Of a DNA stretch of 32,590 nucleotides, positions 24,603 through 32,233 are shown piece after piece. Made by a program: the position numbers and the translations under genes. The notes beneath the pieces were generated by a model, which saw only the letters and a list, made by a program, of their open reading frames with translations, searched no databases and had not been told where the DNA came from. Source of the DNA: Planctomycetota bacterium (lineage in GTDB: Bacteria; Planctomycetota; JAJSAM01; JAJVHW01). The stretch is taken from positions 1 through 32,590 of the forward strand of contig JAJRVY010000358.1 in NCBI GenBank assembly GCA_024277065.1, read 5' to 3'. The number at the start of each line of letters is the position of its first letter. The stretch's first letter is position 1.

Positions 24603-26696
24603 ATGACGAACGACCCGGCAGCCGCAGACGGTGCGAAGGGCGCGGTGAAGGGTGCGGGGCGCGCCTGGGACGAGGTGCTGGGAGGAGCCAACGGCGTCAA
24701 CGCGATCACGCCGGACATGCCGGGCGTCACGCGCTACCCGAACCTCTTCCGTCCGCGGCGCATCGGCAGGTTCACCGCCGCCAACTCGATCAAGTACGCG
24801 GCGTGCTCGGTCAGCAACTTCAACCATCCCGACGGCGCCATCAGCGAGCGCGAGATCGGACGCATGGACGTCGTGGCGCGCACGGGCTGCGCGATCATCA
24901 CCAACCAGGGCGCGTATCCGGACACGGAGGGCTACGGCAAGGCGTACGTGCGGCAGATCTCGCTCGCCGAGGATCGCTTCATCCCGCAGTTCGCGCGCAT
25001 CGCGGACATGATCCACGACGCCGGCGCGATCGCCGTGCAGCAGATCCTGCACGCCGGGCGCTACGGCGGCATCGACCACGACCACTGCATCCAGCCCTCC
25101 GACGTGCCGCAGAGTCTCTCGCACTTCCGTCCGCCGCGTGTGATGACCAAGGAGCACATCGCGCGCTGTATCGACGACCACGCGCAGGCCGCGCGGCGCG
25201 CCGTCACGGCGGGTTTCGACGGCGTCGAGGTCACCAGCTTCATGGGCTACCTGCTGTCGAACTTCCTCTCGCCCTACACCAACACGCGTACCGACGAGTA
25301 CGGCGGCTCGCTGGAGAACCGCGGCCGCTTCATGGTGGAGCTGCTCGACGCGCTGCGCGAGGCCGTCGGCGACGAGCGCATGGTGTGGGTGCGGCTGAAC
25401 GGCGCGGAGCTGATGGACGACCGCGGCGGCAACAGCGAGGCGGAGTGCCTGGAGTTCATGCGCATGGCGGAGCGCGCGGGCGTGGACGGCATCTCGCTGG
25501 TCGTCGGCTGGCACGAATCCACGCGCGGCGCGCTCGGCCGTGACGTGCCGACGGACGGCTGGCTGCGTCTCGCCACGGCCGCCAAGTCGGCGGTGGGCGT
25601 GCCCATCTCGTTCGGTCCGCGCTTCGGCGATCCGTTGATGGCCGAGGCGGCGCTTGCGCGCGGCGACTTCGACTTCTCGGAGGTCTGCCGGCCGATGCTG
25701 GCGGACCCGCTGCTCGTCCACAAGGTGGCGCACGACGCCGTGGCCGACGTGCGGCCCTGCCTCGGCGGACTGGTGTGCCTGTCGCGCATGTTCCGCAACC
25801 TGCCCTACATCTGCAGCATGAACCCGCGGCTGGGTCACGAGTACGAGCCCGAACTGGTGCTGACGCCGGCGTCGGTGCCGTGCAGGGTGCTGGTCATCGG
25901 CGGCGGCCCTGCGGGGCTCGAGGCGGCCTACGTGGCGGCCCGCCGCGGTCACGACGTCGAGCTCTGGGAGCGCGCGCCGCGCCTCGGCGGGCAGCTCGTC
26001 GCGGCGGCCCGCGAGATCGGTGGGGGGGCCATCTTCCTGCGGCTCCTCGAGTTCTACGAGCGGGCGCTCGCGCGCACCGGCGTGCGCGTCGTGCTCGGCA
26101 AGGAGGCGACCGGGAAGGCGGTCGGCGCCGCGGCGCCCGACGTCTGCATCGTCGCGACGGGCGCCGCCGTCACGCCCGATCCGGTGACCGGTGAGGCCCC
26201 CGGTGGCGTGGCGACCTGGAACGCCGACGACGCCGAGGATCCGCCCGCGGGCGACCGCGTCGTGGTGCTCGGCGTGGACCGCACGGCGCTCGTGGCCGCC
26301 GAGTTCCTGGCCAAGGAGGGCCGCACGGTCACGATGCTCTCGGCCGGCAGGCGCAAGGCGTGGGACGTGCCGCCGACGTTCAAGTGGCGCCATGCCGCGT
26401 GGCTCAAGGAGTTCGGCATCACCGTGCTGCCCGGCGCGCGGGGCGCCGGCTGGGACGACGAGGGCCGCATCCGCGTCGCGTATCCGCCCGAGCAGGAGGC
26501 GGCCACGAAGGGGCCCCTGCCCAAGACCCTCGACGTCGATCTGCTCGTCGTCGCCGGCAGCCGCACCAGCCGCCAGAAGCTGATCACCGACCTCGAGTAC
26601 CGCGTGGACGTCCTGCACGTCGTCGGCGACGCGATTGCCCCCCAGTCCGTCTGCCAGGCCGTCCACACCGCCTACCGCACCACCGTCCGCATCTGA
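24603..26696 (+). CDS. 2,4-dienoyl-CoA-reductase-like FMN/FAD enzyme with altered Fe-S motif
   Basis: A 697-residue flavoenzyme of the old yellow enzyme/FadH group. Residues 45-395 form the FMN barrel (FRPRRIGRFTAANSIKYA, HAGRYGG, FLSPYTNTRTDEYGGSLENR). After this come an FAD fold (VIGGGPAGLEAAY, about 430) and an NAD(P)H domain. Tyr216 (GYLLSNF) and His304 (GWHES) match the FadH catalytic Tyr166 and His252 (numbering from memory), placing it nearer dienoyl-CoA reductase than ordinary ene reductases. The linker that normally holds four [4Fe-4S] cysteines keeps Cys386, Cys392 and Cys404. It lacks the second Cys and is one residue short. The ATG at 24603 was preferred to one at 24594, which would leave no spacing after GGAG. 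It may reduce an enoyl-CoA made by the operon, such as an aminocinnamoyl-CoA. Last gene of the operon, 37 bases after the Mo subunit. Confidence 0.88.
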   Translation: MTNDPAAADGAKGAVKGAGRAWDEVLGGANGVNAITPDMPGVTRYPNLFRPRRIGRFTAANSIKYAACSVSNFNHPDGAISEREIGRMDVVARTGCAIITNQGAYPDTEGYGKAYVRQISLAEDRFIPQFARIADMIHDAGAIAVQQILHAGRYGGIDHDHCIQPSDVPQSLSHFRPPRVMTKEHIARCIDDHAQAARRAVTAGFDGVEVTSFMGYLLSNFLSPYTNTRTDEYGGSLENRGRFMVELLDALREAVGDERMVWVRLNGAELMDDRGGNSEAECLEFMRMAERAGVDGISLVVGWHESTRGALGRDVPTDGWLRLATAAKSAVGVPISFGPRFGDPLMAEAALARGDFDFSEVCRPMLADPLLVHKVAHDAVADVRPCLGGLVCLSRMFRNLPYICSMNPRLGHEYEPELVLTPASVPCRVLVIGGGPAGLEAAYVAARRGHDVELWERAPRLGGQLVAAAREIGGGAIFLRLLEFYERALARTGVRVVLGKEATGKAVGAAAPDVCIVATGAAVTPDPVTGEAPGGVATWNADDAEDPPAGDRVVVLGVDRTALVAAEFLAKEGRTVTMLSAGRRKAWDVPPTFKWRHAAWLKEFGITVLPGARGAGWDDEGRIRVAYPPEQEAATKGPLPKTLDVDLLVVAGSRTSRQKLITDLEYRVDVLHVVGDAIAPQSVCQAVHTAYRTTVRI

Positions 26697-26781
26697 CACC
26701 GGGACCAACTAACTGCGTTCCAGCCTCGATACGGCCCGGATTCCTGCTCCCGAGTGATCTACTGCGCTATATCATAAAGGG
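26697..26781. promoter_or_regulatory. Intergenic region with AT-rich promoter-like box before the GntR gene
   Basis: This short gap separates the catabolic operon from the next unit. CAACTAAC at 26707-26714 recalls the tandem repeat at 5802-5839. TATATCATAAAG ends only a few bases before the ATG at 26782, is the most AT-rich spot around, and could be a -10 box for a leaderless transcript. No clear terminator hairpin was seen. Confidence 0.35.
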
Positions 26782-27177
26782 ATGCGGCTGAGGGTCGATC
26801 CGAACAGCGGCGTGCCGCTCGGCGTGCAGATCGCGCAGCAGTTGCGGCTGGCCATCGCGGCGGGGCGCCTGGGCGCGGAGACGCGTCTGCCGTCGGCGCG
26901 GGACCTGGCCGCCGATCTCGGCGTGAACTTCCACACCGTGCGCAAGGCGTACGGCGTTCTCGAGACCGAGGGGCTGCTGCGCGTCGAGCGCGGGCGAGGC
27001 ACGACGGTGGCGACGGCCCGCCGTCTGCGCGCCGCCGATCTGCGGGGACTCGCGCGGCGCCACGTGGAGCGGCTGGCAGAGGATCTGGCGGGCGCCGACG
27101 TGGATGTCGCGCGGCTGCGGTCGATCGTGGACGCCGAGCTGCGGCTGGCGTTCGGTGCGCGGGAGGAGAAGCGATGA
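26782..27177 (+). CDS. GntR-family regulator, YtrA type
   Basis: A 131-residue regulator. Residues 1-75 are the winged helix of GntR proteins: GVPLGVQIAQQLRLAIAAG, LPSARDLAADLGVNFHTVRKAY, and the wing LLRVERGRGTTV. The remaining 55 residues form a short helical dimerisation region, as in the YtrA subfamily, which has no ligand domain of the FadR or HutC kind. YtrA-type genes usually head an operon with an ABC exporter and repress it. The same layout is seen here, with the stop overlapping the ATPase start by four bases. Although it directly follows the catabolic operon, its partner is therefore most likely the transporter. Only GGG lies just before the ATG, and an AT-rich box lies about ten bases upstream, so a leaderless mRNA is possible. 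Confidence 0.9.
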   Translation: MRLRVDPNSGVPLGVQIAQQLRLAIAAGRLGAETRLPSARDLAADLGVNFHTVRKAYGVLETEGLLRVERGRGTTVATARRLRAADLRGLARRHVERLAEDLAGADVDVARLRSIVDAELRLAFGAREEKR

Positions 27178-28142
27178 GCGAACCGGGCGATCGGCCGGAC
27201 GTGGCAGTGCGGGCCGAGGGGCTGCGCAAGCGCATGCGGCGCACCGAGGCCGTCCGGGACGTGACGTTTGAGGTGCGCTGCGGATCGGTGTTCGGGCTGA
27301 TCGGCCGCAACGGCGCCGGGAAGACCACGACGATCCGGCTCTTGCTCGGGCTCCTGCGTCCCGACGCCGGGCGCTCGGAGGTCTTCGGCGAGGACTCGCT
27401 GTCGCTCTCGAAGGGGACGCGGCAGCGCATCGGCTATCTCTCCGAGGAGCCCTTCCCCTACGACGACCTCTCGCTGCCGCGCACCCTCGAGTTCGTGTCC
27501 GCGTTCTTCCCGAACTGGAACTGGGACCTCGCCGAGCGGCTCATGGAACGCTTGGCCGTGCCGCAGGACACGCCGCTCTCGGCGCTCTCGGCGGGGGAGC
27601 GGCGCAAGGCCGAACTGCTACTCGTGCTCGCGCAGGACCCCGACCTCCTCGTGCTCGACGACCCCATGGCGGGGCTCGACACGGTCGTGCGGCGGGACTT
27701 CCTCTGGGCGGCGCTCGACGTTGCGCGCGGCGAGGGCAAGGCGGTGCTCTTCACCTCCCACGTGCTGACCGACATCGAGCGCGTGGCCGACGCCGTGGCC
27801 TTCATCGACGCGGGACGCGTCCTGTTCCAGACGGGGCTGGACGATCTCAAGGCGAAGACCAAGCGCATCGTCGTCGCGGGCGCTGCGCGACGCGGCGATC
27901 CGATCCGCGTGCCGGGGGAGATCCTGCGCCGCGACGAGAAGGGCGATCTGGTCGTCGTCACGACGGACTTCGACCCGCTCGCGATCCAGGCGCTGCGCGC
28001 GTCGTACGGGAACGTCACGCTCGAGGACCTGAACCTCGAGGAGATCTTCGTCGAGGTGCTGGGGGACGCACCGAAGCGTGCGGCGACGGCAGCGGAGGCG
28101 ACGCCCCCCGCGACGCCCCCCGGCGCGGAGAGCGCACGTTGA
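27174..28142 (+). CDS. ABC transporter ATP-binding protein
   Basis: A 322-residue ATPase. Walker A is GRNGAGKTT (residues 44-52), the signature is LSAGERRK (near 139), Walker B is LLVLDDP with Asp162-Asp163, and the H-loop is in TSHVLTD. The residue after the Walker B Asp, normally Glu and the catalytic base, is Asp163, a change seen in some active exporters. The C-terminal part beyond about 225 is the extension found in YtrB/CcmA-type exporters, ending in a variable Ala/Pro tail. It is encoded between the GntR regulator and the permease, overlapping both genes by four bases, so it forms one exporter with the permease. The substrate is unknown. Confidence 0.93.
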   Translation: MSEPGDRPDVAVRAEGLRKRMRRTEAVRDVTFEVRCGSVFGLIGRNGAGKTTTIRLLLGLLRPDAGRSEVFGEDSLSLSKGTRQRIGYLSEEPFPYDDLSLPRTLEFVSAFFPNWNWDLAERLMERLAVPQDTPLSALSAGERRKAELLLVLAQDPDLLVLDDPMAGLDTVVRRDFLWAALDVARGEGKAVLFTSHVLTDIERVADAVAFIDAGRVLFQTGLDDLKAKTKRIVVAGAARRGDPIRVPGEILRRDEKGDLVVVTTDFDPLAIQALRASYGNVTLEDLNLEEIFVEVLGDAPKRAATAAEATPPATPPGAESAR

Positions 28143-29728
28143 GCGCGTTCATCGACGCCGCTCGCAGTGCGCGCCGGATGCAGCTCTACGCGCGTCTGCG
28201 CAGGGCGGAGACCGAGGGGCTGCGCGCCCGTGTGGTGTCCGCGCTGATCTCGTGGGGCACGCCCGTCGCGGCACCCGCCCTGGCGCTGCTGGCCGTCGCC
28301 GTCGGCCGCGACGGCGCGCTGTTCGAGGTCGGCGCCGCGCTGGCGATGACGGCGCTCACGGCGCATCTGCTCGGACGGCCGCGGCTCCGGGCGTTCGATC
28401 TCCTGCATCAGCCGTCGCGTCGCGGACTCGTGCTCGGTCACGTGCTGCGGCGGCTGCCGCCGCATCTCTGGGCGGGGGCCCTGACCGCCCTCACCTGGCT
28501 CGTGCTCATGCCGTGGCTGCCGCACAGCGTGGCCGGGTCGCTCCTGCTGGGCACGGTCGCGCTGGCGCCGCTCGCTCTCGGTCTGAGCGCCGGGGCGGGA
28601 CGCGTGGAGGTGCGCGCCGGCCGTCCCCGCGGCGCGACGCTCCTGCCCTTCCTGCTCGTGCTCGTGGGCGCGCAGGCCGCCGAGTTCTGGCTCGAAGCCG
28701 CGCCCTGGAAGTGGCTGCTGCCGGTCGCCGGAGGGGCCGTCGGGCTCGCGATCGCGCGGCGCGCCGGCGGGTTGCTCACGATGCTGCGCACGACGTGCGC
28801 CCTCGCCCTGCTGGTCCTCGTGATCACGGTTCCATCGGCGCCGGGCGGACCTGCGTTCCACGGCGAGACGATGGCGTGGCTCGGCGCCGCCGCCGGCGCG
28901 GCGGCGGTGTGCCTCACGGTGCTGTGCCTTGCGCTGCGCGCACAACTCGTGCTCGTGGAACTCGCGGAGGTCGCGGAGACGTCCGCGGACGGCGACGCGC
29001 CCGATGCGCGCAGGGTGCCGCTCCACGTCCCGTTGCGCCTGGAACGCGTCGGCAGCGGGCTGTGGCGCGCACGCCTGCACTACGCCGCCGATGTCTCGCT
29101 CCCGGAGGCGCGACCCGCGGGGAGCACCTGGCGCACGATGTCGGACTGGCTCGGCGTCGTCCCGTTCGCCACCGCGACGGTCTTGCGCGGCCCCGTCCTC
29201 GCCGCCCTCGCGGTGGTGCTGGCACGGGACTACGCCGCGCCGCTCTGGCTCGCCGTTCTCGCCGGCTGCCTCGCCCAGCGCACGGGCGCCGTGGACCGGA
29301 TCGAACTGCAGCCGCGGCTCTGGCTGCTGGGCGTGGACTACCGCGACCAGGTGCTGCACGGACTGCGGTCGCTGCTGCTCTGCGCGGCGCTCCCGACCCT
29401 GGCCGGCGCACTCGGTGCGCTCGCCATCGCCGGCCCCGGTGATCCAGCTCGGCAGGCCGTGGTCATGGTGATCGCGGGGACACTCCTCTTGCGGGCCGGG
29501 CTGCCCGGACTGTGGCCGTTGCAGGAGACGCACCGCCTGCGCCTCGTGTTCGCGTGGGCGGCGATCGTCGGACTCGCGCTCGCCCACGCGCCGTGGTGGC
29601 CGGCGCTGGGCGCGGCGCGCGCCGCCGCGGGTCTCGGCGCCGCCGGACTCGTGCTGCTCGGCGTGCGTCTTCTGAGATTGCGGGAACCACGTCTGCGCGA
29701 CTGCGTCCGAACGGCAGAAGAACCCTGA
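28139..29728 (+). CDS. ABC transporter permease-like multi-spanning membrane protein
   Basis: A 529-residue integral membrane protein with about twelve hydrophobic segments, for example VSALISWGTPVAAPALALLAVAV, LVLMPWLPHSVAGSLLLGTV and AVVMVIAGTLLLRAGLPGLW. It has a polar loop at about 285-340. It starts with TTG at 28139, in a TTGA overlap with the ATPase stop, since no ATG or GTG gives the full first segment. No sequence family was recognised, and the position directly behind a YtrB-like ATPase is the basis for calling it the permease. The N-terminus (ARSARRMQLYARLRR) is basic and cytosolic. The product is probably a membrane exporter or a lantibiotic- or stress-type efflux unit, with unknown cargo. 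Confidence 0.7.
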   Translation: MSAFIDAARSARRMQLYARLRRAETEGLRARVVSALISWGTPVAAPALALLAVAVGRDGALFEVGAALAMTALTAHLLGRPRLRAFDLLHQPSRRGLVLGHVLRRLPPHLWAGALTALTWLVLMPWLPHSVAGSLLLGTVALAPLALGLSAGAGRVEVRAGRPRGATLLPFLLVLVGAQAAEFWLEAAPWKWLLPVAGGAVGLAIARRAGGLLTMLRTTCALALLVLVITVPSAPGGPAFHGETMAWLGAAAGAAAVCLTVLCLALRAQLVLVELAEVAETSADGDAPDARRVPLHVPLRLERVGSGLWRARLHYAADVSLPEARPAGSTWRTMSDWLGVVPFATATVLRGPVLAALAVVLARDYAAPLWLAVLAGCLAQRTGAVDRIELQPRLWLLGVDYRDQVLHGLRSLLLCAALPTLAGALGALAIAGPGDPARQAVVMVIAGTLLLRAGLPGLWPLQETHRLRLVFAWAAIVGLALAHAPWWPALGAARAAAGLGAAGLVLLGVRLLRLREPRLRDCVRTAEEP

Positions 29729-29766
29729 CCCTCGCTTCCGCTGCGCGGAGGCAGAAGGAGCCTCCG

Positions 29767-32142
29767 ATGCGGACATGGAACCCACCGCGCGCCCTGCGCG
29801 CCGTCGTGCTGTCGATCCTGGCCCTCGGCGCCTGCGCCGGCCCGCCACCCGCGGATGATGCCGCGCGCACCGACCCGCGTGCCGTCGAGATCGAGACCGC
29901 CGACGAACTGATCGTCATCGAGGCTCGGGACCGTACGTCCGAGGCGACCCGCACGGATGCGCCCGCGCCCGGGAACGGTGGCGCCGCGGCCTCCGCGACG
30001 GCGACGGCTCCGCCGCCTGCGGCGCCGCCGGTCATCGCCGAAGGTCGCGGTGAGGGCGGAGGGGCCGGTGAGGACGGTAGGGGCGCGGACCGTGGGGCGC
30101 TCGTCTTCGACAGTCTCGCTGGCGTGCCCCTGGACACGCGGGCACCCTCAGCCGAAATGATGTCGCGCGCCGGTGCGAAGGGCAATTCGCGCTCCATCGC
30201 CCGGCGCCGGGTCCGGCAGGCGCTCGGCGGCGGCGGTCTCTTCGAATTGCCGCCCGGGCTGCAGGCCAAGGGCGCCGGCGGCGTGGACCTCGGTCTCTTT
30301 CCGCTGCGCCGCACCGTGGTGGACGCCGAGGCCTCCGGCTGGCTGGCGACGACGCGCCTGACGCAGACGTTCGAGAACCGCTTCGACCAGGTCGTCGAGG
30401 CGGTCTACGTCTTCCCGATGGTGGTCGGGCCGCGCTACGTGCCCGGCAACACGCGGCTCTCGCCCGGTGAGGCGTCGGACGCCGGGTCCGTCCGTGGCGG
30501 CGGCGGCACGGCGCGCGACACCGATCAGGTGCCGGACGCGAGCCGCATCTCGCCGCCGGTGCTGCCCGCGGGCATGCGTTCGGGGCGCGACGTCGCGATC
30601 AAGGTCGTCGTGGACGCGGGCACGGAGATCGTGCGCATCGAGAGTCCCTCGCACGACGTGCGCGTCGAGACGGACGGCCCGTCGCGGGCGTACGTCGCGC
30701 TGAACCCGGCCGACGCGATCCCGAACAAGGACTTCGTGCTGCGCTGGACGGTGCAGACCGCGGACGTGGCGCCGGGATTCATCGCCCATCGCACGGACGA
30801 GCACGGCGGGTTCTTCTCCGCGTTCCTCGTCCCGCAGATGGACCCGGGCGACGCCGAGGTGACGCCGCGCGAGGTTACGTTCGTCATCGACTCGTCGGGC
30901 TCCATGAACGGCGTGCCGATCGAGACGTGCAAGGCGCTCGCCGAGAAGACGCTGCGCAAACTGCGGCCCTACGACCGCTTCAACATCATCCGCTTCGCGG
31001 GCAGCAGCGGCTCTCTCGCGGAGACGCCGATCGACGTGACGCCGGAGAACATCGAGAAGGGCGTGGCGTATCTGCAGAACCTGAAGGGCCGCGGTGGCAC
31101 GGAGATGCTCGCCGGGATCGAGCACTGGCTCGCACAGCCGCGGGATGCGCGCTACCTGCGCATCGTCGTGTTCCTGACGGACGGCTACATCGGCAACGAG
31201 GAGGCCATCCACGCGATCATCCGCGACAAGGGGCAGGACGCGCGCTGGTTCGCGTTCGGCATCGGGTCGTCGGTGAACCGCTTCCTGGTCGAGGGCATCG
31301 CGGAGATGGGCAACGGCGCCGCCGTCGTCGTGCTCCCGCGCGAGCCCGAGGCGGCACTGAAGGCGGCCGACCGTCTGCTGCGCCGCTTCGACTCTCCGAT
31401 GCTCGTGGACGTCACCGTCGATGCCAACGGGCTGCCGCTGGCGGACCTCTATCCGAAGCGCATGCCCGACCTCTTCGCCGGCGAACCGATCAAGGTGACG
31501 GGGCGCTTCACCGGCCCGGCCCGGGGTGAGCTGATCTTCCGCGGCCGCGTGGGTGACCGCGAGGTGGCGATCCCGGTGGCCGTGGATCTGCCGGACGTCG
31601 AGGAGGGCAACGTGGCGCTCGCGTCGGTCTGGGCGCGCACGCGCATCAAGGACTTCTCGCGGCGCATGGCCGGCACCGAAGGCGAGGCGCGCCGGGGACT
31701 CGAGCAGCAGATCGAATCGCTCGCCGTGGAGTTCCGGCTCGTGAGCTCAGAGACGTCGTTCGTGGCGGTGGACGAGAGCCGCATCGTCGGTGACGGACAC
31801 CCGCTGCGCATCCTGCAGCCCGTGGAGATCCCCGAGGGCGTCACGTTCGAGACCGCCGTCGGTCCCGTGCCGGGCACGATGGGGCTGCGCGTGGCGGCCT
31901 GGGGCGTGACGTTCGTGGAGACGCAGGGCGGTGCACTGGTCGTCGCCGTCACCGACGAGAGCGGCGCCGCGGCCGCGGCCGGACTGCCCGTCGGCGCCGT
32001 CGTCACGTCCGTGGGGGGCCACGCCGTGCGCAGCGCCGGACATCTCGAGGCGCTGCTCCTGCAGGCCGCCGCCGGACCGCTGGACGTCGTGTTCAAGGGG
32101 AGAGATCAGGCCACCGGCTCGGCCACGCTGACGCGTTCCTGA
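29767..32142 (+). CDS. Lipoprotein with VIT, von Willebrand A and PDZ domains
   Basis: A 791-residue cell-surface protein. The start at 29767 has AAGGAG six bases upstream. The N-terminus (about 1-25) has a hydrophobic core and a lipobox (LGAC), so it should be a lipid-anchored lipoprotein. A disordered Ala/Gly/Pro region follows to about 110. The VIT-like domain (about 175-330) has TTRLTQTFENRFDQVVEAVYVFPM and is interrupted by a glycine-rich loop. The von Willebrand A domain has the metal-binding DSSGSM at about Asp375 and TDGYIG further on. A PDZ domain closes the protein (about 705-782, GLPVGAVVTSVGGH). Such proteins in bacteria are often paired with sigma factors in envelope or contact sensing; here an ECF sigma factor gene follows. 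The fusion to a PDZ domain is less usual. Ligand unknown. Confidence 0.88.
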   Translation: MRTWNPPRALRAVVLSILALGACAGPPPADDAARTDPRAVEIETADELIVIEARDRTSEATRTDAPAPGNGGAAASATATAPPPAAPPVIAEGRGEGGGAGEDGRGADRGALVFDSLAGVPLDTRAPSAEMMSRAGAKGNSRSIARRRVRQALGGGGLFELPPGLQAKGAGGVDLGLFPLRRTVVDAEASGWLATTRLTQTFENRFDQVVEAVYVFPMVVGPRYVPGNTRLSPGEASDAGSVRGGGGTARDTDQVPDASRISPPVLPAGMRSGRDVAIKVVVDAGTEIVRIESPSHDVRVETDGPSRAYVALNPADAIPNKDFVLRWTVQTADVAPGFIAHRTDEHGGFFSAFLVPQMDPGDAEVTPREVTFVIDSSGSMNGVPIETCKALAEKTLRKLRPYDRFNIIRFAGSSGSLAETPIDVTPENIEKGVAYLQNLKGRGGTEMLAGIEHWLAQPRDARYLRIVVFLTDGYIGNEEAIHAIIRDKGQDARWFAFGIGSSVNRFLVEGIAEMGNGAAVVVLPREPEAALKAADRLLRRFDSPMLVDVTVDANGLPLADLYPKRMPDLFAGEPIKVTGRFTGPARGELIFRGRVGDREVAIPVAVDLPDVEEGNVALASVWARTRIKDFSRRMAGTEGEARRGLEQQIESLAVEFRLVSSETSFVAVDESRIVGDGHPLRILQPVEIPEGVTFETAVGPVPGTMGLRVAAWGVTFVETQGGALVVAVTDESGAAAAAGLPVGAVVTSVGGHAVRSAGHLEALLLQAAAGPLDVVFKGRDQATGSATLTRS

Positions 32143-32233
32143 CACCACCGTCGGCGCCCGCCCGGCGCCCGCGCGGCGCGCTGCCGCGAGAAACTCGCAA
32201 CGCTGTGTGCGTCGGCGGGCACCTGCTGTTGAG

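Noticed and set aside
24513-26708. Long minus-strand open frame opposite the flavoenzyme gene
   Set aside because: Composition is a mirror of the plus-strand codons, and the plus strand has full family motifs.
26782-27177. GntR gene as the dedicated regulator of the catabolic operon (the iaa cluster has a GntR regulator)
   Set aside because: It is a short YtrA-type protein overlapping the ABC ATPase gene, so control of the transporter is more likely.
32143-32233. GC-rich repeat (CGGCGCCCGC twice) after the lipoprotein stop as a terminator
   Set aside because: The copies are direct, GGCGCC is self-complementary by chance in such DNA, and no T-run follows.
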